Source: an uncultured Acetatifactor sp.
GTDB taxonomy: Bacteria > Bacillota > Clostridia > Lachnospirales > Lachnospiraceae
Length of the DNA: 62,481 bases
Reading direction: 5' to 3'
NCBI GenBank assembly: GCA_934394815.1
Contig: CAKRRD010000009.1
Coordinates: 1 to 62,481 of the forward strand
Positions 17,243-25,168 of the stretch are shown piece after piece; positions within the stretch are counted from its first letter, which is position 1; the number at the start of each line of letters is the position of its first letter. The translations under genes and the position numbers were made by a program. The notes under the pieces were generated by a model, which was given only the letters and a program-made list of their open reading frames with translations, was not told where the DNA came from and searched no databases.

Positions 17243-18658
17243 ATGGAGACAAAATTAAATTACAAAAGGACGTTTCTGATCGGACTGGCTTTCTTAAGCA
17301 TCTGTTCCTTCTGGCAGATGTATGACAACATCATCCCGCTGATCCTGCAGAACACCTATCATCTTGGGGAGACCATGACGGGGGCGGTCATGGCACTGGA
17401 CAATGTGCTGGCCATCTTCCTGCTGCCGGTGTTCGGTACGCTGTCAGACAAGGTACATACGAAGCTGGGCAGAAGAATGCCCTTCATCGTAGTGGGGACG
17501 ATCCTGGCGGTGATCTTCATGATGCTATTGCCGATGATCGACAATGCGGAAAAAGCAAGATGGGGCACAGTAGAGTCCTTCAGTAACCAAGTGATTTTCC
17601 TGGCGGTGCTGTTTTTCACCCTGGTGTCCATGGGACTGTACCGTTCTCCGGCGGTGGCCCTGATGCCGGACGTGACACCCAACCATCTGCGCAGCCGTGC
17701 CAATGCGGTGATCAACCTCATGGGAGCCGTGGGCGGAGTCTATGCGCTGATCATGATCAAGGTTCTGGTGGGCAAAGGGGAAACTCCGGATTACCTGCCC
17801 CTGTTTGCCAGCATTGCCGCAGTTATGGCCATCGCCGTCGGAATCCTCGTGATCGCTATCCGGGAAAATAAGCTGCGGGAAGAAGTCGAGAAGGCAGAGG
17901 CGGCAAATGCAGAAAAAGTAGAAGAAAAAGCGATGGCTGAGGGAGTGGAAGCTGCCGGAGAGATCGAGGCAGTGGGAGATCCCGGAGCGGTAAAAGCTTC
18001 CGACGGGGAAAGGCAGACGGGAAAGACGGAAGGCACCAAAGGTATGCCCAAGGAAGTGAAGCGCAGTATGTACTTCATGCTTGCATCTATCTTCTTATGG
18101 TTCACCGCGTATAATGCCGTGACCACAGCCTTTTCCCGCTATACGAAGGTAGTATGGAAGATGGAGGGCGGAAGCTTCGCCAACTGTCTGATGGTAGCGA
18201 CGGTAGCTGCTATTCTGAGCTATATTCCCATTGGAAACATCTCTGCGAAGATCGGTCGTAAGAAGACAATCATGGGCGGTGTTCTGCTGATGGCAGCCTG
18301 CTATGGTGCCGCCATTTTTGCCAGAGAATATCACCCCATCGTCAATGTAGCATTTGCCCTGATCGGTGTGGCATGGGCAGCTATCAATGTGAATTCCTAT
18401 CCGATGATCGTGGCCATGAGCAGTGGCAGCGATGTGGGGAAATTCACCGGAACCTATTATACGTTCTCCATGGCAGCGCAGATCCTGACTCCGGTACTCT
18501 CCGGATTTCTGTTGGAAAACGTGTCCTATAACACCCTGTTTCCCTATGCCCTGTTCTTCTCCCTGATGGCATTCCTTACTATGACACAGGTACGTCACGG
18601 CGATGTGAAGCCCCAGAAGAAGGAGAGCATTCTGGAGAACTTTGATGTAGATGATTGA
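17243..18658 (+). CDS. MFS transporter, sugar-carrier-like
   Basis: A 471-residue major facilitator with about 12 membrane segments. The loop after helix 2 reads GTLSDKVHTKLGRRMPF, the MFS motif A, and helix 4-5 carries YRSPAVALMPDVTPNHLRS, as in the sucrose/SLC45-like and GPH-like carriers. A long charged cytosolic loop (about 210-280, rich in E, A and K) separates the two halves. ATG 17243 is chosen for its GGGAGG site. Substrate is unknown; a glycoside is plausible. Standalone gene with its own promoter. Confidence 0.85.
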   Translation: METKLNYKRTFLIGLAFLSICSFWQMYDNIIPLILQNTYHLGETMTGAVMALDNVLAIFLLPVFGTLSDKVHTKLGRRMPFIVVGTILAVIFMMLLPMIDNAEKARWGTVESFSNQVIFLAVLFFTLVSMGLYRSPAVALMPDVTPNHLRSRANAVINLMGAVGGVYALIMIKVLVGKGETPDYLPLFASIAAVMAIAVGILVIAIRENKLREEVEKAEAANAEKVEEKAMAEGVEAAGEIEAVGDPGAVKASDGERQTGKTEGTKGMPKEVKRSMYFMLASIFLWFTAYNAVTTAFSRYTKVVWKMEGGSFANCLMVATVAAILSYIPIGNISAKIGRKKTIMGGVLLMAACYGAAIFAREYHPIVNVAFALIGVAWAAINVNSYPMIVAMSSGSDVGKFTGTYYTFSMAAQILTPVLSGFLLENVSYNTLFPYALFFSLMAFLTMTQVRHGDVKPQKKESILENFDVDD

Positions 18659-18715
18659 TATGGCTGATGAATGTAATAGATAATAAATCGTTAGAAAATC
18701 TTTAGAAATAGCTAC

Positions 18716-18744
18716 TTGAAAATTACAGGGCAGTGGATTAAAGT
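18716..18744 (+). promoter_or_regulatory. Promoter of the GDPD-like gene
   Basis: TTGAAA (18716-18721), a 17-bp spacer and TAAAGT (18739-18744); the leader to the start codon is about 85 nt. Confidence 0.5.
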
Positions 18745-18835
18745 AAGATGCAGCAGCTTTTTATGGATAGAATGAATAAAAATAGAAAGCAAAAGCATGC
18801 ATGTCAATTAAAACATAAGATAGAAGGTTAATGTA

Positions 18836-19687
18836 ATGAAGATTTTAGGAATTATAGTGCTCTGTATTTTGATCATGGGGATTCTGTATTTCCTCATGAT
18901 CATGCCCCGGATGACACATAAGCCCGATACGGCTTGCTTTAAAGAATGGCTTTATGCCCACAGAGGTCTGCATGACAATGCAACGGAGGCTCCGGAGAAC
19001 TCCATGGCAGCATTCCGCAAGGCAGTGGACGCAGGCTTTGGTATTGAACTGGATATTCAGCTGACGAAGGATAGGATTCCCGTGGTGTTCCATGATTTTA
19101 CCTTAAAAAGAGTCTGCGGCGGCGAAGGAAAAATCTGTGATTACACTTATGAGGAATTGCAGCAGTTCCATCTGTGTGAGTCCACGGAGAAGATCCCGAA
19201 GTTCGAGGATGTGCTTCAGATGGTGGACGGAAAAGTACCTCTGATCGTGGAGTTCAAGATCGAGCGTACCGACCTGTCCCTGTGCCCCATTGCAGATAAG
19301 ATGCTTCGGGCCTACAAGGGAATGTACTGCATGGAGTCCTTTAATCCACTGGGAGTACAGTGGTATCGTAAGAATCATCCGGAACTGGTGCGCGGTCAGC
19401 TGTCCGATGCTTTTCTGAAAGAAGGAGAGTATGTGGGAGTATTGTATTTTGTCCTGCAGAATCTGTTGTTGAACTTCGTGACGAAGCCGGATTTTGTGGC
19501 ATACAATCATCATTATCCCGAGATCCTGTCAAGAAAGCTTTGCAGAGGCCTGTATCATAATACCGCGGCGGCGTGGACCATCAAGAGCCAGAAAGAACTG
19601 GACGAAGCGAGAAAACATTTCGATATTTTTATCTTCGACAGCTTCGTGCCGGAGGCAGGAAACCGGCCTACTATATGCGATATGTGA
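18836..19687 (+). CDS. Membrane-anchored glycerophosphodiester phosphodiesterase
   Basis: A 283-residue GDPD-family enzyme. One N-terminal membrane segment (about residues 3-23) anchors the catalytic domain. YAHRGLHDNATEAPENS holds the HRG/PEN catalytic signature, and ELDIQLTKDRIPVVFHD holds the metal ligands and second histidine. Family members release glycerol 3-phosphate from glycerophosphodiesters or act on teichoic-acid-like polymers. The following AAC(3)-family gene starts 9 bp downstream, so the two are co-transcribed. Confidence 0.9.
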   Translation: MKILGIIVLCILIMGILYFLMIMPRMTHKPDTACFKEWLYAHRGLHDNATEAPENSMAAFRKAVDAGFGIELDIQLTKDRIPVVFHDFTLKRVCGGEGKICDYTYEELQQFHLCESTEKIPKFEDVLQMVDGKVPLIVEFKIERTDLSLCPIADKMLRAYKGMYCMESFNPLGVQWYRKNHPELVRGQLSDAFLKEGEYVGVLYFVLQNLLLNFVTKPDFVAYNHHYPEILSRKLCRGLYHNTAAAWTIKSQKELDEARKHFDIFIFDSFVPEAGNRPTICDM

Positions 19688-19695
19688 GGAAAATC

Positions 19696-20490
19696 ATGTA
19701 TACCAAAGAAGAACTGAAACAGCAGTTACGAAGCGCAGGCCTTACGGGAAAAGAGACGATTCTGATTCATTCTTCCATGAAAGCCATTGGCAGGGTGGAG
19801 GACGGCGCGGACACCGTACTGGATGCCTGGATGGAATATTTTGCGGAAGGACTGCTGCTTTTACCGACTCATACCTGGGCAAATGTGAATGTGGAGCATC
19901 CGGTGTATGACTACCGCAGCACACCTTCCTGCGTGGGGATACTGACAAATCTGTTCCGGCAGAGAGAAGGCGTGGTGCGTTCCCTGCATCCCACCCATTC
20001 GCTGGCGGGCTTTGGAAAAGAAGCCGCAGATTATCTGGAGGGAGAGGATGAGCATAATACACCCTGCACCCCGGGAGGAGCCTACGACCGGCTAAAGGAC
20101 TGCGGAGGAAAAATATTGTTAGTGGGTGTGGGGCATGAGCGCAATACTTATATCCACAGCGTGGAAGAAGTGCTGAATGTACCGAACCGGCTGGCGGCGG
20201 AGCCTATGGAGCTTGTGACGATCCTGCCGGACGGAAGCAAAAAGAAAGTATATATGCGGAAACATTACAATGCGATGCAGCCTCATATTTCAGAGGATTT
20301 TGTGAAATTAAATCAGGCGTTTCTGGATTGCGGAGCGGTGGAAGAAGTGACCTTTGGAGATGCGAAGTGTCTGCTGTGCGATGCGCAGAAAGTATTCCGG
20401 GTGGTGCGGCATGTGCTGGCACCGGATCCGGAATGTCTGATAACGAAGCCGGAGATCCCCGCAGAGCGGTGGAGAGGATTCCGGGCATGA
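19696..20490 (+). CDS. AAC(3)-family N-acetyltransferase (YokD-like)
   Basis: A 264-residue protein of the aminoglycoside 3-N-acetyltransferase family. Recognisable parts are ILIHSSMKAIGRVEDGADT, LLLPTHTWANVN, VRSLHPTHSLAGFG and ILLVGVGHERNTYIH. Family members use acetyl-CoA to acetylate the 3-amino group of aminoglycosides, but chromosomal YokD-like members in Firmicutes often have no proven resistance role. ATG 19696 follows a GTGAGGA site 6 nt upstream. It ends at a strong terminator shared with the convergent cold-shock gene. Confidence 0.88.
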   Translation: MYTKEELKQQLRSAGLTGKETILIHSSMKAIGRVEDGADTVLDAWMEYFAEGLLLLPTHTWANVNVEHPVYDYRSTPSCVGILTNLFRQREGVVRSLHPTHSLAGFGKEAADYLEGEDEHNTPCTPGGAYDRLKDCGGKILLVGVGHERNTYIHSVEEVLNVPNRLAAEPMELVTILPDGSKKKVYMRKHYNAMQPHISEDFVKLNQAFLDCGAVEEVTFGDAKCLLCDAQKVFRVVRHVLAPDPECLITKPEIPAERWRGFRA

Positions 20491-20522
20491 AAAAGGATCA
20501 GTCCCAAGGGACTGATCCTTTT
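20491..20522. terminator. Bidirectional terminator between the AAC(3)-like gene and csp
   Basis: 15-bp perfect inverted repeat: AAAAGGATCAGTCCC (20491-20505) and GGGACTGATCCTTTT (20508-20522). A and T runs on the outer sides let it serve both directions. Confidence 0.92.
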
Positions 20523-20536
20523 GGTCTGTCTTGCTA

Positions 20537-20752
20537 TTAAGCTACAACAGTAACGTTGGTAGCACGGATCTTGCTGCTGTTCTGAGGATCGCACTCGGTA
20601 TCGAAAGTTACCTTCTGGCCCTCTTCCAGAGACTTGAAACCATCAGCGTTGATTGCGGAAAAGTGTACGAATACTTCCTCGCCGTTAGCATCGTTGGTGA
20701 TGAAACCATAACCCTTCTGAGCATTGAACCACTTAACTGTACCGTTATTCAT
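20537..20752 (-). CDS. Cold-shock protein (CspA family)
   Basis: A 71-residue single cold-shock domain that binds single-stranded RNA and DNA. RNP1 is KGYGFI and RNP2 is [20 protein letters not shown] is the family N-terminus. The start follows an excellent AAAGGAGGT site. The leader is about 150 nt, long for this genome, and carries two hairpins, one of them terminator-like. CspA-family proteins can act as RNA chaperones and transcription antiterminators, which makes self-regulation through this leader plausible. Confidence 0.97.
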   Translation of the reverse strand: MNNGTVKWFNAQKGYGFITNDANGEEVFVHFSAINADGFKSLEEGQKVTFDTECDPQNSSKIRATNVTVVA

Positions 20753-20774
20753 TATTGGTACCTCCTTTAATAAT

Positions 20775-20789
20775 TCAGGCTTTGCCTGA
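20775..20789 (-). promoter_or_regulatory. Small hairpin just upstream of the csp ribosome site
   Basis: TCAGGC-TTT-GCCTGA (plus-strand coordinates), between the leader attenuator and the ribosome site. It may influence translation or pair with alternative leader segments. Confidence 0.45.
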
Positions 20790-20817
20790 TCCTTTTGATG
20801 ATTCTAAAACGTAGGAC

Positions 20818-20880
20818 AAAAAAATCACATATTTTTGTAAAGCATCCGTAAAAGTAACAATGTCTTACAAAAATATGTGA
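20818..20880 (-). promoter_or_regulatory. Terminator-like attenuator in the csp leader
   Basis: A 16-bp perfect inverted repeat (20825-20840 with 20865-20880; outer end TCACAT/ATGTGA) is followed on the minus strand by seven T residues (20824-20818). This is an intrinsic terminator placed inside the 5' leader, about 65 nt before the start codon. The stem is A+T-rich and would be sensitive to temperature or RNA-melting proteins. Confidence 0.75.
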
Positions 20881-20911
20881 GATCAATGACTTTCATTTAG
20901 AATACGGTTAG

Positions 20912-20941
20912 AGTATACCATTGCACTTATCGAAATGTCAA
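20912..20941 (-). promoter_or_regulatory. csp promoter
   Basis: On the minus strand, TTGACA (20936-20941), an 18-bp spacer and TATACT (20912-20917). Confidence 0.8.
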
Positions 20942-21021
20942 TAATTATCTTTGATTTTTAGACCTATTTTACTATGTCCGGAACATATGATTTTAAGAGT
21001 GATAAAATGTGGAGAAAGACA

Positions 21022-21861
21022 ATGGATCTGAAGTTTTTGGGGAAGGTATTGCAGGGAGCACTGATCGGGCTGGGAGCGGTACTGCCGGGGATTTCCGGTG
21101 GCGTCTTAAGCGTGGTATTCGGGGTCTACCGGCCCATTATGGAACTGCTGGCGGATCCGGTACATAAGTGGCGGACACATCTGACGGTGCTGTTCCCCTA
21201 TATGATCGGTTCGGCGGCGGGATTTTTAGGCGTGGCAAATCTGCTGTCTTACGTCCTGGAGACTTATCCGGAGCCTTCCGTCTGTGTGTTTGTGGGACTG
21301 ATCGGCGGAATGCTGCCATCGCTTTGGCGGGAAGCGGGAGAGCAGGGCAGAACCCGCGGGGATGGGATCGTGTCCGGCGTGACCTTTGCGGCAATGCTTT
21401 TTCTGTTGTTTTCATTGCAGATTTCTCAGGCTGCGGTGGAGCCGGGGACTTTAGCGTATCTGTTCTGCGGATTCGCTTTGGCACTGTCAGTGATCGCACC
21501 GGGGATGAGCTTTTCCTCGCTGTTGATGCCCTTAGGGCTGTATACCCCGTTCGTGGAAGGCATCGGTCACCTCCGCCCGGAGGTGCTGATCCCCGGAATG
21601 ATCGGTTGTGGGGTGACCTTTGTGTGTCTGGCCAGACTGGTCAACCGGCTGCTTGCAACCCATTATGCCGGGATGTCCCACGGCATTTTCGGAATCATCA
21701 GTGCTGCCACGGTAATGACGATTCCCTGGAACAGTTTTGCCACGTCCCCGGAGGCGGCATCCCGGAATCTGTTCTGCATGGCGGCGGGAATCGTGGCGGC
21801 ACTACTTTTGGAAGTTATGAATGAAAAAATGGCATGTTTTCCCGAAAATGAGACAGAATAA
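21022..21861 (+). CDS. DUF368 family membrane protein (PopT-type polyprenyl-phosphate carrier)
   Basis: A 279-residue integral membrane protein with about 8 hydrophobic segments. The family hallmark is at the N-terminus (GALIGLGAVLPGISGG) and a second related half begins near ALSVIAPGMSFSSLL. Recent work assigns DUF368 (PopT) and DedA (UptA) proteins to recycling of undecaprenyl phosphate across the membrane. ATG 21022 has a GGAGA site; in-frame upstream starts at 20974 and 21007 remain possible. It is transcribed away from csp and leads into the EIIA-like gene 39 bp later. Confidence 0.85.
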   Translation: MDLKFLGKVLQGALIGLGAVLPGISGGVLSVVFGVYRPIMELLADPVHKWRTHLTVLFPYMIGSAAGFLGVANLLSYVLETYPEPSVCVFVGLIGGMLPSLWREAGEQGRTRGDGIVSGVTFAAMLFLLFSLQISQAAVEPGTLAYLFCGFALALSVIAPGMSFSSLLMPLGLYTPFVEGIGHLRPEVLIPGMIGCGVTFVCLARLVNRLLATHYAGMSHGIFGIISAATVMTIPWNSFATSPEAASRNLFCMAAGIVAALLLEVMNEKMACFPENETE

Positions 21862-21900
21862 GGAGCAGGATCCTTATCACGGAAAAAGGAAGGTAGAAAC

Positions 21901-22539
21901 ATGCAGATGTATGATATGGTGGCAGCGGGAGTGCTGGGACTGCTGATCGGCTTCTGGTCCGGCAGAAGCATCCGGTGGAAAATGGAAGAAACGGAGGAAA
22001 CCAGTGAAGCAAGCCGGGACGAAAGAAAGATAACGGCAGCCAGACAGCTGGTAAGGGAAGGAACCGTCATAGGCAGCCCGGTGAACGGAGAAATCCAGAG
22101 AACTGTGGAAGGAATGGAAACTGCTGATTCCGGGACGGGCCGCATCAGCATTGAGCCGGAGGATGGGAAAATCTATGCGCCTACGGCGGGAAAGGTGCTG
22201 AAGATCTATCCTATGGGAAATAAAATCCGGTTCCGCACGGACAGTGGACTGGAGCTTTTGCTAAATATCTGCAGGGACAGGGAAGAACTGCACAGCGCCT
22301 ATTATCATTGCAATGTTCTGCAAAACGAGATCGTGCGCAAAGGGAAATTACTGGTAGAATTTGATAAAGAAGGACTGACGGGAGAGGGCGTGGATACGGC
22401 AGTGACGGTGGAAATGTGCCAGACATCGGAAGCAAAACAGATCGTCAGCACCTGGAAAGACTATATCCGGGCAGGAGAAGAACTTCTGTGGGTACAGCGC
22501 AGAGGAAAGAATCAGGAGGATTCTTTCTGCCTGCGGTAA
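21901..22539 (+). CDS. Membrane-anchored EIIA(Glc)-like protein lacking both catalytic histidines
   Basis: A 212-residue protein: one N-terminal membrane segment (about 7-22), a charged linker, then a glucose-type PTS EIIA fold from about residue 78 (GRISIEPEDGKIYAPTAGKV). Aligned by hand to E. coli EIIA-Glc, the histidines at 75 and 90 correspond to Asn107 (PMGNKIRF) and Asn122 (LELLLNICRD), so it cannot carry phosphate in the usual way. No other PTS gene is present here. It is likely a binding or regulatory module at the membrane. It follows the DUF368 gene and overlaps the 3' end of the araC gene by 28 bp. Confidence 0.8.
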   Translation: MQMYDMVAAGVLGLLIGFWSGRSIRWKMEETEETSEASRDERKITAARQLVREGTVIGSPVNGEIQRTVEGMETADSGTGRISIEPEDGKIYAPTAGKVLKIYPMGNKIRFRTDSGLELLLNICRDREELHSAYYHCNVLQNEIVRKGKLLVEFDKEGLTGEGVDTAVTVEMCQTSEAKQIVSTWKDYIRAGEELLWVQRRGKNQEDSFCLR

Positions 22540-23327
22540 ACTCCGGGAGTGGTGTGAAAGGTGTCCCGGAAGGATCGGAAAAAGGTGCGGGAACTTCCAA
22601 AGCCCGCATCCAGTGCGATCTGTGTCACGGACAGTTCTGTGGACAGTAGAAGATCTCTGGCATAATCCAGGCGTCTGGAATTCACATAATCCGGGAAGGT
22701 GGTATGGAGTTTCTCTGTGAAGATCCGGGACAGGACGAAACGGCTGACACCGAATTCCCGGGACAGACTTTCCAGAGACAACTCTTCGGTGTAGTGAGCA
22801 TCCAGATATAATAACAGGCGCTGCTCCAGTTCCAGATCTGTCGTGCTTTTCCGCTCCTGTAAGGGTAGTGTGGGTAAGAGATCCGCCAACAGGAGTGTGA
22901 GATATCCTTCCGCATAGACTTGTACACCGGAGGGAGTGGGACGATCCTTTTCCATGGCAGAAGCCAGCTCTTCAAGTCCCTGCAGGGCAATGCGGCTGTG
23001 CTCCGAGAGGGTGGAGACGGCAAAGTCATTGCGTGAGGGCTTTTTATTCTGAAAAAAATGCCGGAAGGAATGACAGAAATCCGGCTCGAAGATACAGAGC
23101 AGATTCTGACCGGGTTCCACATGTTTTAAGCCGTGCATCTGGTTCGGAAAGACGAGGACACCCTGACCGGGTTTCAGGGAAAAATCCTGTTGCTCCACGG
23201 TGACGGTGGTGGAACCGCTTAATACATAGATCAGTTCCAACTGTCGGTGAAGATGGACGGCGTAAGGGTTATTATTGGACAGATACAGATAGAGTTGTTC
23301 TTTGCGATTCTGATAAAAGAAACTCAA
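22512..23327 (-). CDS. AraC-family transcriptional regulator
   Basis: A 271-residue regulator. The N-terminal cupin (HLHRQLELIYVLSGSTTVTV, then GVLVFPNQMHGLK) probably binds a sugar. Two C-terminal helix-turn-helix motifs follow (LSLESLSREFGVSRFVLSRI and VTQIALDAGFGSSRTFFRSF). A TTG start at 23327 is chosen because AGGAGG (23336-23341 in plus coordinates) lies 8 nt upstream; a longer TTG start at 23345 would place that site inside the gene. It is divergent from the GH43 gene, whose promoter it most likely activates. Confidence 0.92.
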   Translation of the reverse strand: MSFFYQNRKEQLYLYLSNNNPYAVHLHRQLELIYVLSGSTTVTVEQQDFSLKPGQGVLVFPNQMHGLKHVEPGQNLLCIFEPDFCHSFRHFFQNKKPSRNDFAVSTLSEHSRIALQGLEELASAMEKDRPTPSGVQVYAEGYLTLLLADLLPTLPLQERKSTTDLELEQRLLLYLDAHYTEELSLESLSREFGVSRFVLSRIFTEKLHTTFPDYVNSRRLDYARDLLLSTELSVTQIALDAGFGSSRTFFRSFRDTFHTTPGVYRRQKESS

Positions 23328-23356
23328 GGTGTTTTCCTCCTGCAAATTTTGTCACT

Positions 23357-23385
23357 ATTATGACATTTTATATAAGAAAATGCAA
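23357..23385 (-). promoter_or_regulatory. Promoter of the araC-type gene
   Basis: On the minus strand, TTGCAT (23380-23385), a 17-bp spacer and CATAAT (23357-23362). The GH43 direction shows a TATACT (about 23439-23444) with no good -35 box, as expected for an activator-dependent promoter. Confidence 0.5.
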
Positions 23386-23538
23386 GATTTGACACAAACT
23401 AATGGGGAAATGGCACGCGATACGCAGGATCATCTGCTATACTGAAACTGTTCAGAGAGATGTAAACATTATCGAAGAAGCAGGGAACGCCTGCGTTCGT
23501 AAGTAAACGGCGGCAAAAGGCTGCGGAATGGAGAACCT

Positions 23539-25080
23539 ATGGATAAAACAAAGATACATAAAATGTGGATCGCCGATCAGGGCGACGGCACCTATACCAA
23601 CCCGATCCTGTATACCGATTATTCGGATCCGGATGCCATTCGTGTGGGAGAGGATTATTTTATGATCGCTTCCAGCTTCTGTAATACCCCAGCAGTTCCT
23701 TTGCTGCATTCGAAGGATCTGGTGAACTGGAAAGTCATCAATTACATTATCGACAAGCTTCCCTTTGACTATTATGATAAGCCGGTACACGGCTGCGGTA
23801 CCTGGGCACCCGCTATCCGTTACCATGAGGGAACTTACTATGTATTCATTCCCATGCCGGACGAAGGCATCATGATGTGCAAGACCACAGACCCGTGGGG
23901 AAAATGGAGTGAGCCTGCCTATGTGCGTAAGGTCGTGGGCTGGATCGATCCCTGTCCTTTCTGGGATGAGGATGGCAAGGCCTATATGGTAACGGCTTTT
24001 GCCAGAAGCCGTATCGGTTTCAAGAGCATGCTGTATATGTCCCCCATCGAGCCGGACTGCTCCGGCGTACTGGATGACGGACAGTTCATTTACGATGGAC
24101 ACGCCACCCAGCCCACCATTGAGGGGCCGAAGCTGTACAAGAGAAACGGTTATTACTATATTTTTGCTCCGGCAGGCGGCGTAAAGCCCGGCTGGCAGAC
24201 CGTACTGCGTTCGAAAAATATATACGGTCCCTGGGAAGAAAAAATCGTCCTGCATCAGGGCAGTTCTCCCGTCAACGGACCTCACCAGGGTGCCTGGGTG
24301 GACACTCCGGACGGACAGGACTGGTTCCTGCATTTTCAGGATGTAGGCAACGCGGGACGTATCGTACATTTACAGCCCATGCACTGGGAGAATGACTGGC
24401 CGGTGATCGGCGTGAATGAAGTGGATGGCTGCGGCGAACCGGTACTGCGTTATAAAAAGCCGGAGGCAGGAGCGGAGTACCCCATCGATGCACCGGAGGA
24501 CAGCGATTTCTTCGAAGGAGAGAAGCTGGGATTGCAGTGGCAGTGGAATGCCAACTATAAAAAGGAATGGTACGATCTGAAAAATGGTCAGCTTATTCTT
24601 CATGCTCAGGCTGCAGACCCGAAGACTCAGCTGTGCGATATCAGCAATCTGTTATTACAGAAATGGCCGGCACCGGAATTTTCCATCACCACCTGTCTGC
24701 ATCTGGAGCAGATGAAGGACGGCGACGTGGCGGGACTGGTATCTCTGGGCGGCTGCTATACGGCGCTGGCAGTGCAGAAAGCAAACGGAAAAATGAGCCT
24801 GCAGCAGCGCACCGGCAACTGGACAAAGGACGATGAAGTACGCACCGGTCTGGGAGGTTGGAACAGTGATGTGATCTATATTCAGATGAAGGTGGAGAAG
24901 GAGAACTACCGTACCTTCTATGTGGGAACCACGGAGGATGACTTGCAGCCGGTGGGCCAGATGGTGGAAGCAACGCCGGGACGCTGGGTCGGCGTCAAGG
25001 ACGGTCTGTTTGTCCTCAACGAACAGGGTACGGACGGCGGAAGCGTTGCTTCGGACTATTTCGTATATCAGGATCTGTAG
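23539..25080 (+). CDS. Glycoside hydrolase family 43 (beta-xylosidase / arabinofuranosidase type)
   Basis: A 513-residue GH43 enzyme. The five-bladed propeller holds the three catalytic carboxylates in YSDPDAIRVG (base), GWIDPCPFWDEDG (pKa modulator) and IEGPKLYKRNG (acid). The C-terminal third (about 325-513) is a beta-sandwich of the GH43 C2 type. There is no signal peptide, so it acts on imported oligosaccharides from xylan or arabinan. The divergent AraC regulator supports sugar induction. Exact specificity cannot be read from sequence alone. Confidence 0.93.
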   Translation: MDKTKIHKMWIADQGDGTYTNPILYTDYSDPDAIRVGEDYFMIASSFCNTPAVPLLHSKDLVNWKVINYIIDKLPFDYYDKPVHGCGTWAPAIRYHEGTYYVFIPMPDEGIMMCKTTDPWGKWSEPAYVRKVVGWIDPCPFWDEDGKAYMVTAFARSRIGFKSMLYMSPIEPDCSGVLDDGQFIYDGHATQPTIEGPKLYKRNGYYYIFAPAGGVKPGWQTVLRSKNIYGPWEEKIVLHQGSSPVNGPHQGAWVDTPDGQDWFLHFQDVGNAGRIVHLQPMHWENDWPVIGVNEVDGCGEPVLRYKKPEAGAEYPIDAPEDSDFFEGEKLGLQWQWNANYKKEWYDLKNGQLILHAQAADPKTQLCDISNLLLQKWPAPEFSITTCLHLEQMKDGDVAGLVSLGGCYTALAVQKANGKMSLQQRTGNWTKDDEVRTGLGGWNSDVIYIQMKVEKENYRTFYVGTTEDDLQPVGQMVEATPGRWVGVKDGLFVLNEQGTDGGSVASDYFVYQDL

Positions 25081-25168
25081 AATAATTTGCATTTACCGTA
25101 TTTACAACGCCATGCCAATGTGCTATTTTGGCAGATGTCAATGTAAGGATAAAGGAATGATGTAAATT

